DNA from: Halomonas sp. 25-S5
Lineage (GTDB): Bacteria > Pseudomonadota > Gammaproteobacteria > Pseudomonadales > Halomonadaceae
DNA length: 64,000 nt
NCBI RefSeq assembly: GCF_029889845.1
Contig: NZ_JARANV010000005.1
Location: 1 to 64,000, forward strand
Direction of reading: 5' to 3'
Under the pieces are notes generated by a model. The model was given only the letters and a program-made list of their open reading frames with translations. It did not search any database and was not told the origin of the DNA. Positions 8,296 to 16,833 of this stretch are shown in pieces (within the stretch, counting starts at the first letter, position 1; each line of letters opens with the position of its first letter). The position numbers and the translations under genes were made by a program.

Positions 8296-10091
8296 ACCTG
8301 CGCGAGGCAAGGCTGGCCAACCTCGAGGAAACCGGCAGTGCCGCTGTATCGGGAATGCTTATCGACCACCTGGACCTCTGGACCGGCGCGGTTACCTCCA
8401 AGTCGACAGCGGGCAGAGGCACCTCGTCTGGAAAGAGGGGGAAGATCGAACTCACCGGCATCAAGAAGCTGCGCGAGCTGATCCTGGAACTCGCCGTGCG
8501 CGGCAAGCTGGTCGATCAGGACCCCAGCGACGAACCCGCCAGCGTGCTGCTGGAACGCATCGCCGAGGAGAAGGCCCGGCTGGTCAAGGAAGGCAAGATC
8601 AAGAAGCCGAAGAGGCTTCCCCCTATTACTGACAATGAAGAACCATACGACCTACCGTCAGGATGGCAGATCACACGTATTGGCGAGTTCATCAACCTGA
8701 CCTCAGGCCAGCATCTAAAAGGTGAAGAATACTCTGAGACACCAGACCAAGACTCAATCCCATACCTTACTGGTCCGGCTGAATTTGGCAGCATCAACCC
8801 AATGCCAACTCGCCATACAAAGGAGAGACGAGCCTTAGCGCGCCCAAGGGACATCCTCATCACTTGCAAGGGCTCTGGCGTAGGAAAGCTCAACTGGGCT
8901 GACGAGGATATTGCTATTAGCCGTCAGCTAATGGCAATATCACCAATAATTATTAATGGTCGTTATGCTTTTATTATATTAGATAGCCTTCGCGAATCTA
9001 TTCGAGAGAACATTGTCGGAATCGCGATACCTGGCATATCTAGGGAAGACATAAGTCATGCTATTGCATGGCTGCCTCCTTTGTCAGAACAAGATCGCAT
9101 CGTCGAAAAAGTCGATGAGCTAATGGCCCTCTGCGACCGCCTGGAGCAGCAGATTGGCGACCAGTTGGAAGCCCATGAGGTACTGGTCGACACCCTCCTC
9201 GGCGCCCTCATCCGCTCCGCCGACGCCGCCGAAGTGGCCCAGAGCTGGGCCCGCATCGCCGAGCATTTCGATACCCTCTTCACCACCGAAGCCAGCATCG
9301 ACAAGCTCAAGCAGACCATCCTCCAGCTGGCGGTCATGGGGCGGTTGGTGCCGCAGGATCCCGATGACGAGCCCGCAAGCGTGCTGCTGGAAAGGATTGC
9401 CGAGGAGAAGGCGAGGCTGGTCAAGGAAGGGAGGATCAAGAAACCGAAGTCAGTAGCACCGGTTAGAGACGAAGAGCGTTCCTATTTAACTCATGCAAAC
9501 TGGGCTTGGGCCAGGTTTCAAGACATAGCCAATGAAATATCTACAGGCCCTTTCGGCTCAATGATTCACAAGCATGATTATGTGGATGATGGGGTGCCTT
9601 TGATCAATCCATCTCATATGGTCAGCGGGGAAATTCAAGAAGATAGATCGGTTAGCATTCCAGGCCCTAAAGCCGAAGAGCTGTCCAGCTATAAGCTGGC
9701 TGCCGGTGATATGGTCATGGCCAGGCGGGGTGAAGTTGGTCGATGTGCAATAGTCACCGATAGAGAGGCCGGTTGGCTATGCGGAACAGGTAGCTTTGTA
9801 CTGCGATTTCACGACTCCCTCAGTCGCAGATTCATCCTGATGATGTTTGCCACAGATAGAGTGCGTGGCTATCTAACCGGCAATTCGATTGGCACTACAA
9901 TGACCAACCTTAACCACGGCATTTTGAACAGAATGCCAGTCGCCCTCCCACCTGCCAATGAGCAACACCGCATCGTCAAGAAAGTCGACGAACTGATGGC
10001 CCTATGCGATCGGCTCAAGGCCCGCCTGGGCGAGGCCGGCGAGACCCGCAATCAGCTGGCCGGGGCGGTGGTGGAACAGGCGGTGACGTAA
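8292..10091 (+). CDS. hsdS: Type I specificity subunit with two target recognition domains
   Basis: 599 residues starting in an ATGA overlap with hsdM. The architecture is duplicated: conserved helix block (ILELAVRGKLV, about 64), TRD1 beginning near WQITRIGEF, spacer helix DRIVEKVDELMALCDRL; then a second block (ILQLAVMGRLV, about 340), TRD2 from WAWARFQDI, and final DELMALCDRLKAR. The near-identical block containing EPASVLLERIAEEKARLVKEG occurs twice, so it can act as a recombination point for swapping TRDs. Both TRDs are clearly more AT-rich than the blocks, which suggests imported specificity. The recognised DNA sequence cannot be read from the protein alone. Longer than many HsdS (about 400-450) because of the extended N-terminal arm. 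Confidence 0.93.
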   Translation: MNLREARLANLEETGSAAVSGMLIDHLDLWTGAVTSKSTAGRGTSSGKRGKIELTGIKKLRELILELAVRGKLVDQDPSDEPASVLLERIAEEKARLVKEGKIKKPKRLPPITDNEEPYDLPSGWQITRIGEFINLTSGQHLKGEEYSETPDQDSIPYLTGPAEFGSINPMPTRHTKERRALARPRDILITCKGSGVGKLNWADEDIAISRQLMAISPIIINGRYAFIILDSLRESIRENIVGIAIPGISREDISHAIAWLPPLSEQDRIVEKVDELMALCDRLEQQIGDQLEAHEVLVDTLLGALIRSADAAEVAQSWARIAEHFDTLFTTEASIDKLKQTILQLAVMGRLVPQDPDDEPASVLLERIAEEKARLVKEGRIKKPKSVAPVRDEERSYLTHANWAWARFQDIANEISTGPFGSMIHKHDYVDDGVPLINPSHMVSGEIQEDRSVSIPGPKAEELSSYKLAAGDMVMARRGEVGRCAIVTDREAGWLCGTGSFVLRFHDSLSRRFILMMFATDRVRGYLTGNSIGTTMTNLNHGILNRMPVALPPANEQHRIVKKVDELMALCDRLKARLGEAGETRNQLAGAVVEQAVT

Positions 10092-10094
10092 ACG

Positions 10095-10202
10095 ATGAGG
10101 ACGACGGCAGGAAATCCCGGTGAGCGATATAACAAGCCCTGGCTCAGCTACCGCGACCAGTTGGAAACCCTCAAGGCGCGGGGGCTTTCTATCACCTGCT
10201 GA
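10095..10202 (+). pseudogene. N-terminal stub of an Abi_2-type abortive-infection gene
   Basis: A 35-residue frame opening 3 bp after hsdS. NKPWLSYRDQLETLKARGLS is the characteristic start of Abi-family proteins (AbiD/AbiF, Abi_2), normally about 300 residues. The frame then stops (ITC, TGA) and nothing Abi-like continues to 10347. Position immediately behind hsdRMS suggests a former defence operon of which only the first exon-like segment survives after a deletion. The recognition rests on one short motif. Confidence 0.55.
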
Positions 10203-10347
10203 CCACCATCCCGAAAAAATGTGGCGACCAAGCGCATGGGGAGACATCGGGCACATCGATGCCTTGTGCCAATTTGGACCTTTTCGGTACCATTTGCTGA
10301 CCGCCTCGTCCGGCGGCTTGTCCAGGGGAGCGTCCCAAGGAACGATC

Positions 10348-11517
10348 ATGCAGACCAACCCCGAAAAGCATCAGGCGACACAGCGCGTTACCTTCCTGTC
10401 CGTGGTGGTCAACACCCTGCTCGGTGTGGCCAAGATCATTGTCGGCGGGATGGTCGGCTCCGCCGCGCTGATCGCCGACGGCATTCACTCCTTCTCCGAC
10501 CTGGTGACCGACTGCTTCGTGCTCGCCGCTTCCCACTATGGTCACCAGGGGCCCGACCACGACCACCACTACGGCCACGGCCGCATCGAGACCCTGGCCA
10601 CCCTGTTCCTGGGCAGCGTGCTGATCTTCGTGGCCGGCGGTATCGCCTGGTCGAGCGTGGCGCGCCTGTTCTCTGCCGCCGAGATCCCGCCGCCCGGCGT
10701 CTGGGCGATCCTGTTGACGGCCCTGGCGCTAGTCTCCAAGGAGTGGCTTTTCCACGTGACACGCCGGGTGGCGCGACGCATCGGCTCGAAGATGCTCGAG
10801 GCCAACGCCTGGCACCACCGCAGCGACGTGCTCTCCACTGGCGTGGTGATGGTCGCCCTGGTGGGCAGCCAGTTCGGCGCCTCCTGGATCGACACCGTGG
10901 CGGCAGTGATCGTCGGCATGATGGTCGGCAAGGTGGGCTGGGACCTGCTGTGGGAGTCGGGCCGGGAGCTGGTGGATACCGCCCTGCCGGTGGCCACCCA
11001 GGAGGAGATGCGCCAGGTGGCGAAAAGCGTGGCCGGCGTCGAGGGCATCCACGACCTGCGCACCCGCCAGTCGGCCGGACACACCATGCTCGACCTGCAC
11101 GTGGTGGTGTCGCCGAGGATCAGCGTCTCCGAGGGCCACGAGATCGGTAACGAGGTGAGCCGCTGCCTGCGCAATGCCTTCCCCGCCCTCACCGACCTTA
11201 CCTTCCACATCGACCCCGAGGACGATGCCGGAGAGGGCGATCCCAGCCGCTTCCCGGGACTGCCACTGCGCCCCGAGGTGGAGGCGGCCCTGGCGGAGCG
11301 CTGGGCGGCGCTGGATGTCTGGCCGGAGATCCGCGAGATGGAGCTGCACTACCTGGAGGGCGCGGTCACGGTGGTGATCTGCCTGGACGAGCAGTCGCCC
11401 CGCGACAGCGACGCGGTGATCCACCGCCTCGAGGCCCGTGCCCGGGACATCGACTGGCTCTCCCACGTCGAAGTCCGCCGCCTGGCGGGCGCCCCCTACC
11501 TGCCGGCGACCGGCTGA
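10348..11517 (+). CDS. Cation diffusion facilitator family metal exporter
   Basis: 389 residues from ATG at 10348. Further in-frame upstream codons exist, but MQTNPEKHQATQRVTFLSVVVNTLLG matches the usual N-terminus. It has about six membrane segments; the metal site is suggested by ADGIHSFSDLVTDC on TM2 and HHRSDVLS on TM5, with a His-rich loop DHDHHYGHGRIE. The C-terminal cytoplasmic domain (KSVAGVEGIHDLRTRQSG-like) is longer than in FieF, with an additional acidic region. CDF proteins exchange Zn2+, Fe2+, Mn2+ or Co2+ for protons across the inner membrane; the substrate is not decided by sequence. It is a single gene with no adjacent metal regulator. Confidence 0.88.
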   Translation: MQTNPEKHQATQRVTFLSVVVNTLLGVAKIIVGGMVGSAALIADGIHSFSDLVTDCFVLAASHYGHQGPDHDHHYGHGRIETLATLFLGSVLIFVAGGIAWSSVARLFSAAEIPPPGVWAILLTALALVSKEWLFHVTRRVARRIGSKMLEANAWHHRSDVLSTGVVMVALVGSQFGASWIDTVAAVIVGMMVGKVGWDLLWESGRELVDTALPVATQEEMRQVAKSVAGVEGIHDLRTRQSAGHTMLDLHVVVSPRISVSEGHEIGNEVSRCLRNAFPALTDLTFHIDPEDDAGEGDPSRFPGLPLRPEVEAALAERWAALDVWPEIREMELHYLEGAVTVVICLDEQSPRDSDAVIHRLEARARDIDWLSHVEVRRLAGAPYLPATG

Positions 11518-11567
11518 CGTTGCTGGCCCCTTCCGGGGCACCCGTCCTCAACAAGGAATCTTGACCC

Positions 11568-11680
11568 ATGCAAATGCCCACGAACGACTTCAAGCAACGG
11601 CTGCTGGCCGGTGAGGTCATGACCGGGATCTGGCTGGGGCTGGCGAGTCCTTATGTCGCCGAGCTGGCGGCTACCGCCGG
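11568..11680 (+). pseudogene. 5' fragment of an HpcH/HpaI-family aldolase gene
   Basis: About 37 residues (NDFKQRLLAGEVMTGIWLGL, then ASPYVAELAATAG) match the N-terminus of 2-dehydro-3-deoxyglucarate / 4-hydroxy-2-oxoacid aldolases, which are normally about 255 residues. A good start ATG with an AAGGAA-type ribosome site precedes it. Homology stops abruptly in AATAG and the following bases read as the reverse complement of a dehydrogenase start. A fused 103-residue frame to 11879 results but is not meaningful after residue 37. Confidence 0.75.
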
Positions 11681-11771
11681 CCTCGGCCAGCGCCACGGCC
11701 AGGCCCTGGCCGAGCCCCTTGTTGCAGCCGGTGACCATGGCCACCCGGCCATGCAGGTCAAAGCGGGTCAT
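11681..11771 (-). pseudogene. 5' fragment of a short-chain dehydrogenase gene (KduD-like)
   Basis: From ATG at 11771 the minus strand encodes MTRFDLHGRVAMVTGCNKGL, then GQGLAVALAEAGG: the beta-alpha-beta NAD-binding start (TGxxxGxG) of 2-deoxy-D-gluconate 3-dehydrogenase-type SDRs. After about 30 residues it runs into the reversed aldolase fragment. The gene start overlaps the 3' end of the HAD phosphatase gene, as in an operon, so this was the next operon gene before the deletion. Catalytic Ser-Tyr-Lys is lost. Confidence 0.75.
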
Positions 11772-12441
11772 GGGCGGTCTCCTGGGTGGCGAGCCGGGCC
11801 ACCGCCGCGGGCAGCTCACCGGCATGATGGATGGCGACGGCGCCGCCAGGCGTCGTCTCTTCATCGGGGAAACGGTTGAGGTGGATGACCCGCATGCCGG
11901 CGGCCAGTCCGGCGGCCACGCCCACGGCGGCATCGTCGATCACCACGCAGCGCTCGGGGGGCTGGCCCATGGCCTCGGCGGCCTTGAGGTAGAGGCCGGG
12001 GTCGGGCTTCCAGACGTTCAGGGTGTAGGCACTGTAGAGCTTGTCGCCGAAGTGGCGGGCCAGGCCGCTGCTCTCCATGGCGCAGCGGATCTTGCGCGCC
12101 GGGCCGTTGGAGACCACCGCCTTGGGGTGGGCGCCCAGGGTCGTCAGGGCCTCCGGCATGCCGTCGATGGGCAGCAGCTCGGCGCGCATGCGTCGTTCCA
12201 TCAGGTGACGCATCTCGCCCTCCAGCGTCGGGAAGCGTCCCTCGGCAAGGGCGCCGTGGCGCTCTTCCAGGGCCTCGATGATGGTCTGGAAGCGCACGCC
12301 GCGAAACTCCTCCAGGTACTGCCTGGCGGAGAAGGGCAGGCCAAAGGCCGGCAGGATGTCACCCATCACCTCGGCGAGCAGGATCTCGCTGTCGACCAGC
12401 GTGCCATCGGAGTCAAAGAGCAGGCAGAACGGTGGGGTCAT
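11758..12441 (-). CDS. HAD-family phosphatase (phosphoglycolate/beta-phosphoglucomutase-like)
   Basis: 227 residues. Motif I LFDSDGTLVDSE (Asp10 nucleophile, Asp12), a helical cap typical of subclass I HADs, motif II strand AVVSNGPA, Lys in the VWKPDPGLY region, and motif IV VVIDDAAVGVAAG. Such enzymes dephosphorylate small sugar phosphates, and the closest named type by motif is the YieH/GS1-like group. The gene is the last intact member of a leftward sugar-acid operon, separated by about 90 bp from the dehydrogenase. The exact substrate is not decidable. Confidence 0.82.
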   Translation of the reverse strand: MTPPFCLLFDSDGTLVDSEILLAEVMGDILPAFGLPFSARQYLEEFRGVRFQTIIEALEERHGALAEGRFPTLEGEMRHLMERRMRAELLPIDGMPEALTTLGAHPKAVVSNGPARKIRCAMESSGLARHFGDKLYSAYTLNVWKPDPGLYLKAAEAMGQPPERCVVIDDAAVGVAAGLAAGMRVIHLNRFPDEETTPGGAVAIHHAGELPAAVARLATQETAHDPL

Positions 12442-12530
12442 GGGGTCCTCGCGGTCGGTGAAGGGAGAGACGCCGGCCCATCTTAGCAGGGTCCGGTGGG
12501 CAGGCTCAGACGAAGTCTAGGATCGCCCGA

Positions 12531-13520
12531 TCAAGCGCCTCGGCGCGTCTCCCAGGCATCTTCGTTGACCAGGCTGATGGGGCGTTCGCCGGAGAGCGCC
12601 AGGATGAGATTGTCCACCGCCCGCTGGGCCATGGCGTCGCGAGTCTCATGGGTCGCCGAGCCAATGTGCGGCAGGGCCACCACGTTGGCCATGTACGGCA
12701 GCGGCGACTCCGGTGACAGCGGCTCCTGCTCGAAGACGTCGAGGCCGGCGGCGCGGATGCGCCCCATCTCCAGCGACTCGATCAGCGCCGCCTCGTCGAC
12801 CACTGGGCCGCGGGCGATGTTGACCAGGATCGCCGAGGGCTTCATGCGTGCGAGCTCATGGGCGCCGATCAGGTGGCGGGTGGCCTCGGAGAGGGGCACG
12901 GTGACGCACACGAAGTCGGACTCGGCGAGCAGTTCGTCGAGCTCGCGGCGCTCGGCGCCCAGCTCCGCCTCCAGGGCCGGCTTGGGCGAGGCCATGGCGT
13001 AGCGCACCCGCATGCCGAAGCCCAGGGCGCCGCGCCGGGCTACGGCGGCGCCGATGCGCCCGAAGCCCACCAGGCCGAGGGTCTTGCCATGCACGTCGCT
13101 GCCGAAGTGCGCGGGGCCAATGCTCTTCTGCCAGTCGCCTCGCCTGACGAAGTCGGCCAGCTCCACCACCCGGCGCGCGGTGGCCATGATCAGCGCGAAG
13201 CCGGTGTCGGCGGTGGTTTCGGTGAGCACATCCGGGGTATTGCAGAGCAGGATGCTGCGCTGGGTCAGCGCCGCCACCGGATAATTGTCGTAGCCCACCG
13301 AGACGCTGGCGATGGCCTCGAGGTTGGGGGCCTCGTCCAGCAGCTCGGCGGGGATCGCCACGCTGGAGCCGATCAGTCCATGGGCCTCGTGCAGAGCGGC
13401 CCGGAACTCTGGGTCGTCCGCCGAGGCGAGGCCGTGGAACTGCTGGACCTCGAACTCGCGGGACAGCTGGGCCAGCTGGACCTCGCTCAGGCGGCCGTAG
13501 GCCAAGATGCGCTTCTTCAT
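12531..13520 (-). CDS. D-2-hydroxyacid dehydrogenase (2-ketogluconate/glyoxylate reductase type)
   Basis: 329 residues with the NAD(P)-binding motif GLVGFGRIGAAVARR and the three catalytic residues of the family: Arg in NIARGPVVDE, the downstream Glu in FEQEPL, and His in LPHIGSATHETR. The short motif before the nucleotide-binding domain (SVGYDNYPVAAL) resembles the GhrB/TkrA clade, which reduces glyoxylate, hydroxypyruvate and 2-keto-D-gluconate. It lies 10 bp downstream of the KDG-type kinase gene on the same strand, so a role in keto-sugar-acid metabolism is likely. Confidence 0.86.
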   Translation of the reverse strand: MKKRILAYGRLSEVQLAQLSREFEVQQFHGLASADDPEFRAALHEAHGLIGSSVAIPAELLDEAPNLEAIASVSVGYDNYPVAALTQRSILLCNTPDVLTETTADTGFALIMATARRVVELADFVRRGDWQKSIGPAHFGSDVHGKTLGLVGFGRIGAAVARRGALGFGMRVRYAMASPKPALEAELGAERRELDELLAESDFVCVTVPLSEATRHLIGAHELARMKPSAILVNIARGPVVDEAALIESLEMGRIRAAGLDVFEQEPLSPESPLPYMANVVALPHIGSATHETRDAMAQRAVDNLILALSGERPISLVNEDAWETRRGA

Positions 13521-13530
13521 GTCGGTCTCC

Positions 13531-14505
13531 TCACTGCGGGGTGGATGCCAGTCGCTCGAGGTGGGTGCGGTCGGGCAGACCCTCCATGTCGCCGCGTACC
13601 TGCACCGCCAGGGCGCCGATCAGGTTGCCGCGGTGTAGCGCCTCGCGGGGCGAGAGGCCGTCGAGCAGGGCGCTGATCACGCCCACCGCGAAGCCGTCTC
13701 CGGCACCCACGGTGTCGACCACTTCGGCCACCGGTACACCGGGCACGGTGAAGTCCACCTGCTCGCCGCCCAGGCTACCCCGATAGTAGCTGCCCTGGGG
13801 ACCTAGCTTGATGATCACCGCCCGAGCGCCGCGCTCCAGGTAGAAGTCGGCGATTGCCTCGGGGCTGTCCCGGCCGGTAAGCAGCCGCCCCTCGGCCAGG
13901 CCGGGCAGCACCCAGTCAGTGCGCGCCGCCAAGGCGTTGAGGGTGTCGCGCATCTCGGCCTCGCTCTTCCACAGGCTGGGGCGCAGGTTGGGGTCGAAGG
14001 AGAGGCTGGCGCCGGCGTCCCGGGCCCGGTCGAGCATGGTCTCGGCGAGCTCGCGGCAGCTCGTCGAGAGCGCCGGGGGAATGCCGGTGGCGTGCAGGTG
14101 GCGCAGCGCCGAGAAGTCGACGCCGTCGGTGTCGCTCGGCGACAGGTGGCTGGCGGCGCTGCCGCGGCGGAAGTACTCCACGTGAGGATCGGCGCCGCCC
14201 TTGGCGCGTTCCTTGAACACCAGGCCGGTGGGATGCTCGGCGTCGGTGCGCAGGTGGCGGCAGTCCAGCCCTTCGGCCTCCAGGGCGCGGCGAACGAAGG
14301 TGCCGAAGCCGTCGTCGCCGACCCGGCTCAGCCAGCCCACATGGAAACCCAGACGGGCCAGGCCGATGGCCACGTTAGTGTCGGCGCCGGCGATGCGGCG
14401 CTGGAAGTGCTCCACGGCGGCGAGCTCACCGGCATCTTCGGCGACGAACATCGTCATGGCCTCGCCGAAGGCGAGAATCTCGGGAGGGTCGGATGGCTGG
14501 GTCAT
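13531..14505 (-). CDS. kdgK: PfkB-family 2-dehydro-3-deoxygluconokinase
   Basis: 324 residues. Ribokinase-fold start (ILAFGEAMTMFVAEDAGELA), an early GADTNVAIGLARLG sugar-binding segment and the C-terminal anion-hole signature DTVGAGDGFAVG with catalytic Asp. This set, with RRIAGADTNVA, fits 2-keto-3-deoxygluconate kinases. It phosphorylates KDG with ATP for Entner-Doudoroff-type cleavage. Neighbours (isomerase/epimerase, keto-acid reductase, lost SDR and HpaI aldolase) support a hexuronate or gluconate-related pathway. No KDPG aldolase gene is visible. Confidence 0.83.
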   Translation of the reverse strand: MTQPSDPPEILAFGEAMTMFVAEDAGELAAVEHFQRRIAGADTNVAIGLARLGFHVGWLSRVGDDGFGTFVRRALEAEGLDCRHLRTDAEHPTGLVFKERAKGGADPHVEYFRRGSAASHLSPSDTDGVDFSALRHLHATGIPPALSTSCRELAETMLDRARDAGASLSFDPNLRPSLWKSEAEMRDTLNALAARTDWVLPGLAEGRLLTGRDSPEAIADFYLERGARAVIIKLGPQGSYYRGSLGGEQVDFTVPGVPVAEVVDTVGAGDGFAVGVISALLDGLSPREALHRGNLIGALAVQVRGDMEGLPDRTHLERLASTPQ

Positions 14506-14531
14506 GGCAGTCTCCTGTGGGGAGCAGGGTG

Positions 14532-15344
14532 TTAGAGGCGGCGCAGTCGCGCCAACTGTTCGGTTGTGATGGCCACCAAATCCTGGCCCTGCAAGGGATA
14601 TTCGATGGCGCGCGTCAGGCCGGCCGGTAGGTGTGTCAGTAGTGCCCGCCAGGCAGAGAGTTCGCCGTCGTCAGGCACACTGGCCCTAAGGTTTACTCCA
14701 TCGAGCACGACGCCCTTGCAGTGTAGGTAGCGTACGAAGGGGCCCAGGCGCCTGGCTGCGGCCATCGGGTCGCCGTCTGTCCAGTGCCAGTTGCCGATGT
14801 CGAAGGTCATGCCCAGTGGGCAGCCCGCCGCCGTGGCGTCTTCCAGACAGGCGGCCAGAGGCTCCAGGGTGCCTCCCTCCGGTGTCTGGTCGTTTTCCAC
14901 CAGCAGCGGCGGGGCGGCCGCGAGGCGTTCGCGCAGTGCCGGCCAGTCGGCCAGGCTCCCGCCAGGGTAGTGGCCAAGGCAGACCTTGATCGCTATCGCG
15001 CCCAGGGCGGCGGCCTCGTCTAGGCACTGGTCCAAGGTTGCCGCGAGCCGGTCGGTCTCCCAGAGCCCCGATGGGGCGGAGTAGACAACCGCCAGGCCCT
15101 GGTCGGCGCAGGCTCGCCCCAGGCCGATGAAGTCCGTGAAGCCCGCCGGTAGCAGCTCGCGGCGGATCTCCACGCCGTCGGCGCCGGCCGCGTTGAGCCA
15201 TGGCAGCACCGCGGCCTGGCCGTGGGTAGTGATGGCGGCGTGGCCGTAGGCAGAGGTGGCGACCAAGGTGGCGGGCGTATCCTCCGCGCCGGTCAATAGT
15301 GGTGGGAACGATACCATTCGAGGACTGGAAGATGTGGCAGACAT
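14532..15344 (-). CDS. AP-endonuclease-2-like sugar isomerase/epimerase
   Basis: 270 residues from ATG at 15344, which has a GCAGGAG ribosome site; a longer frame to 15443 reads into the lacI-like gene's leader. TIM-barrel features: GADGVEIRREL, a metal-binding Glu strand LLVENDQTPEGG, MTFDIGNWHW and RYLHCKGV, ending with the AIEYPLQGQD glutamate. This matches the xylose-isomerase-like TIM-barrel family that rearranges keto sugars. It is the first structural gene after the LacI-type regulator and presumably in the same operon. Specific substrate unknown. Confidence 0.75.
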   Translation of the reverse strand: MSATSSSPRMVSFPPLLTGAEDTPATLVATSAYGHAAITTHGQAAVLPWLNAAGADGVEIRRELLPAGFTDFIGLGRACADQGLAVVYSAPSGLWETDRLAATLDQCLDEAAALGAIAIKVCLGHYPGGSLADWPALRERLAAAPPLLVENDQTPEGGTLEPLAACLEDATAAGCPLGMTFDIGNWHWTDGDPMAAARRLGPFVRYLHCKGVVLDGVNLRASVPDDGELSAWRALLTHLPAGLTRAIEYPLQGQDLVAITTEQLARLRRL

Positions 15345-15369
15345 GGGGGCTCCTGCAGGGTTGGATGAA

Positions 15370-16392
15370 TCAGCCGCGGGTGGAACCGCGCGGGATGAGG
15401 CTGGCCTGGAAATGCACCCTGCGCGCCGGCGTCGTGCGGTCATCTGCCTCGCGGCGGCGCATCAGACACGCCACGGCGGCGCGACCGATCGCCGCGGTGG
15501 GCTGGGCCAGTGTCGTGATGCCCGGAGTGACCAGCTCGCACCAGTCGAGCTCGTCGATGCCCATCAGCCCGGTCTCGCCGAGGCGGGCGCCGAGGGCTTG
15601 CAGGGCCCGGGTCGCCGCCAGGGTGGCGTTGCCGTTGGCGCAGAGCAGCGCACGAGGCAGCGTGCCGGGGCGCGCCAGGAAGTCGCCGATGGCTCGCTGT
15701 AGCGCGTCGCGCTCCATGAGTGGCTGACAATGAACCTCGCCGGCTAGGCCGAGGGCTGCCACTCCCTGCAGGAAGCGTGTCAGGCGCACCTGGCGGGGAC
15801 TGGCCTGTTCCGGCGGCTCGCTGAGGTAGAGAAGATCGCCATAGCCTTGAGCCTGGAGATGGTCCAGGGCGAGGTCGATGGCTCGAGCATTGTCGAGGCC
15901 GACGACCTCGGCGCCGACGTCGCTAAGCTCTCGATCGAGCAACACCAGGGGAATGCCCTCTTCCACCAAGGCCTGCAGTTCGCGGTCTGGGCTGCCGGCG
16001 GCGTTGATCACCAGGCCCTCGACTTGGTAGGAGGCGAGCAGGGCGAGGTGCTCGCGTTCCTGGGCCGGGTCGTTGTCGGTATTGCAGACCATCAACGACA
16101 GGCCGCGCTCGCGGCAGGCCTGTTCCACGCCATGCATGACCGCCACCGAGAAGGGATTGCGAATGTCTGCCACCAGCATGCCGATCAGTCCCGAGTGGCC
16201 CCCCTTGAGGCTACGGGCCATCTGGTTGGGACGGTAGCCGAGACGGCGGGCGGCGGCGGCAATGCGTGTCTGCATACTCGGCGAGAGCCGCTCACGCTCG
16301 TCACTGAAGTAGCGGGAAACGCTGGTCTTGGAAGCGCCGGCCTCGCGCGCGACCTCGAGGATCGTCGTGCGTTGGTGAGTGGTTGTCGTCAT
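15370..16392 (-). CDS. LacI-family regulator of the sugar-acid operon (GntR/IdnR-like)
   Basis: 340 residues from ATG at 16392 (MTTTTHQRTTILEVAREAG). The LacI helix-turn-helix and hinge helix are intact (TSVSRYFS, RPNQMARSLKGG), followed by a periplasmic-binding-protein-like sensor (IGMLVADIRNPF ... GLMGIDELDW). It represses by DNA binding and is released by a sugar or sugar-acid inducer. It is transcribed with, or just ahead of, the isomerase, kinase, dehydrogenase and phosphatase genes. A matching palindrome lies 14 bp upstream of the start (16406-16421), suggesting autoregulation of the whole operon. Confidence 0.88.
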   Translation of the reverse strand: MTTTTHQRTTILEVAREAGASKTSVSRYFSDERERLSPSMQTRIAAAARRLGYRPNQMARSLKGGHSGLIGMLVADIRNPFSVAVMHGVEQACRERGLSLMVCNTDNDPAQEREHLALLASYQVEGLVINAAGSPDRELQALVEEGIPLVLLDRELSDVGAEVVGLDNARAIDLALDHLQAQGYGDLLYLSEPPEQASPRQVRLTRFLQGVAALGLAGEVHCQPLMERDALQRAIGDFLARPGTLPRALLCANGNATLAATRALQALGARLGETGLMGIDELDWCELVTPGITTLAQPTAAIGRAAVACLMRRREADDRTTPARRVHFQASLIPRGSTRG

Positions 16393-16405
16393 TGTATCTC
16401 TGCGC

Positions 16406-16421
16406 ATGGAACCGTTCCCAT
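16406..16421. promoter_or_regulatory. Candidate LacI-family operator
   Basis: ATGGAACCGTTCCCAT is an imperfect 16-bp dyad (12 of 16 positions symmetric) with the central CG typical of LacI/GntR operators. It sits just upstream of the regulator start. Confidence 0.55.
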
Positions 16422-16521
16422 CGTAGGCCCACGATGGTGGTAATGCAAAGACGCATGGAAAGACACATGGGTGTCCCAATAGATGCTCAGGCTGGAAGCT
16501 CTGCCAGAACCTCTTCACCGC

Positions 16522-16790
16522 TCACTGGTGGGCCATCGGCGGATCGACCCGCCATCGGGCGCCGGGGTCGGTCTGCTCGACGGCCTCGCTGTGGAAGCCA
16601 TGGGCGAACTGCATGTGGACCATGCGGATCTCGCCGAGATCGCCGTTGGCGATCATCTCCCTGCCTGGCGGATCAGCTGATGCCCGGCATAGCCATAGGT
16701 CACCCCGACGATGCGCCCCCGCTCATCGGCGAGGGCACGGAGTTCCTCGGCCTGTGCCACGCTGAAGCACAGCGGCTTCTCGCTCAAGCG
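16522..16790 (-). pseudogene. Internal fragment of a Gfo/Idh/MocA oxidoreductase gene with a frameshift
   Basis: Read on the minus strand, EKPLCFSVAQAEELRALADE and VGVTYGYAGHQLIRQA match the middle of NAD-dependent sugar dehydrogenases. One missing base then shifts the frame, and REMIANGDLGEIRMVHMQF, then HGFHSEAVEQTDPGARWRVD, continues. There is no start, no nucleotide-binding N-terminus and no C-terminal barrel. It lies between iolB and the lacI-like gene, consistent with an extra inositol/sugar dehydrogenase lost by decay. Only about 90 of some 370 residues remain. Confidence 0.75.
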
Positions 16791-16833
16791 GGGCGAAGAG
16801 ACGTCAGGACGCTTTTACTTGCAGGGAAATCGG

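Noticed and set aside
11496..11933. A 145-codon minus-strand frame joining SDR, aldolase and upstream bases
   Set aside because: Only about 30 residues from 11771 are SDR-like; the rest is antisense to the phosphatase gene end and the reversed aldolase fragment.
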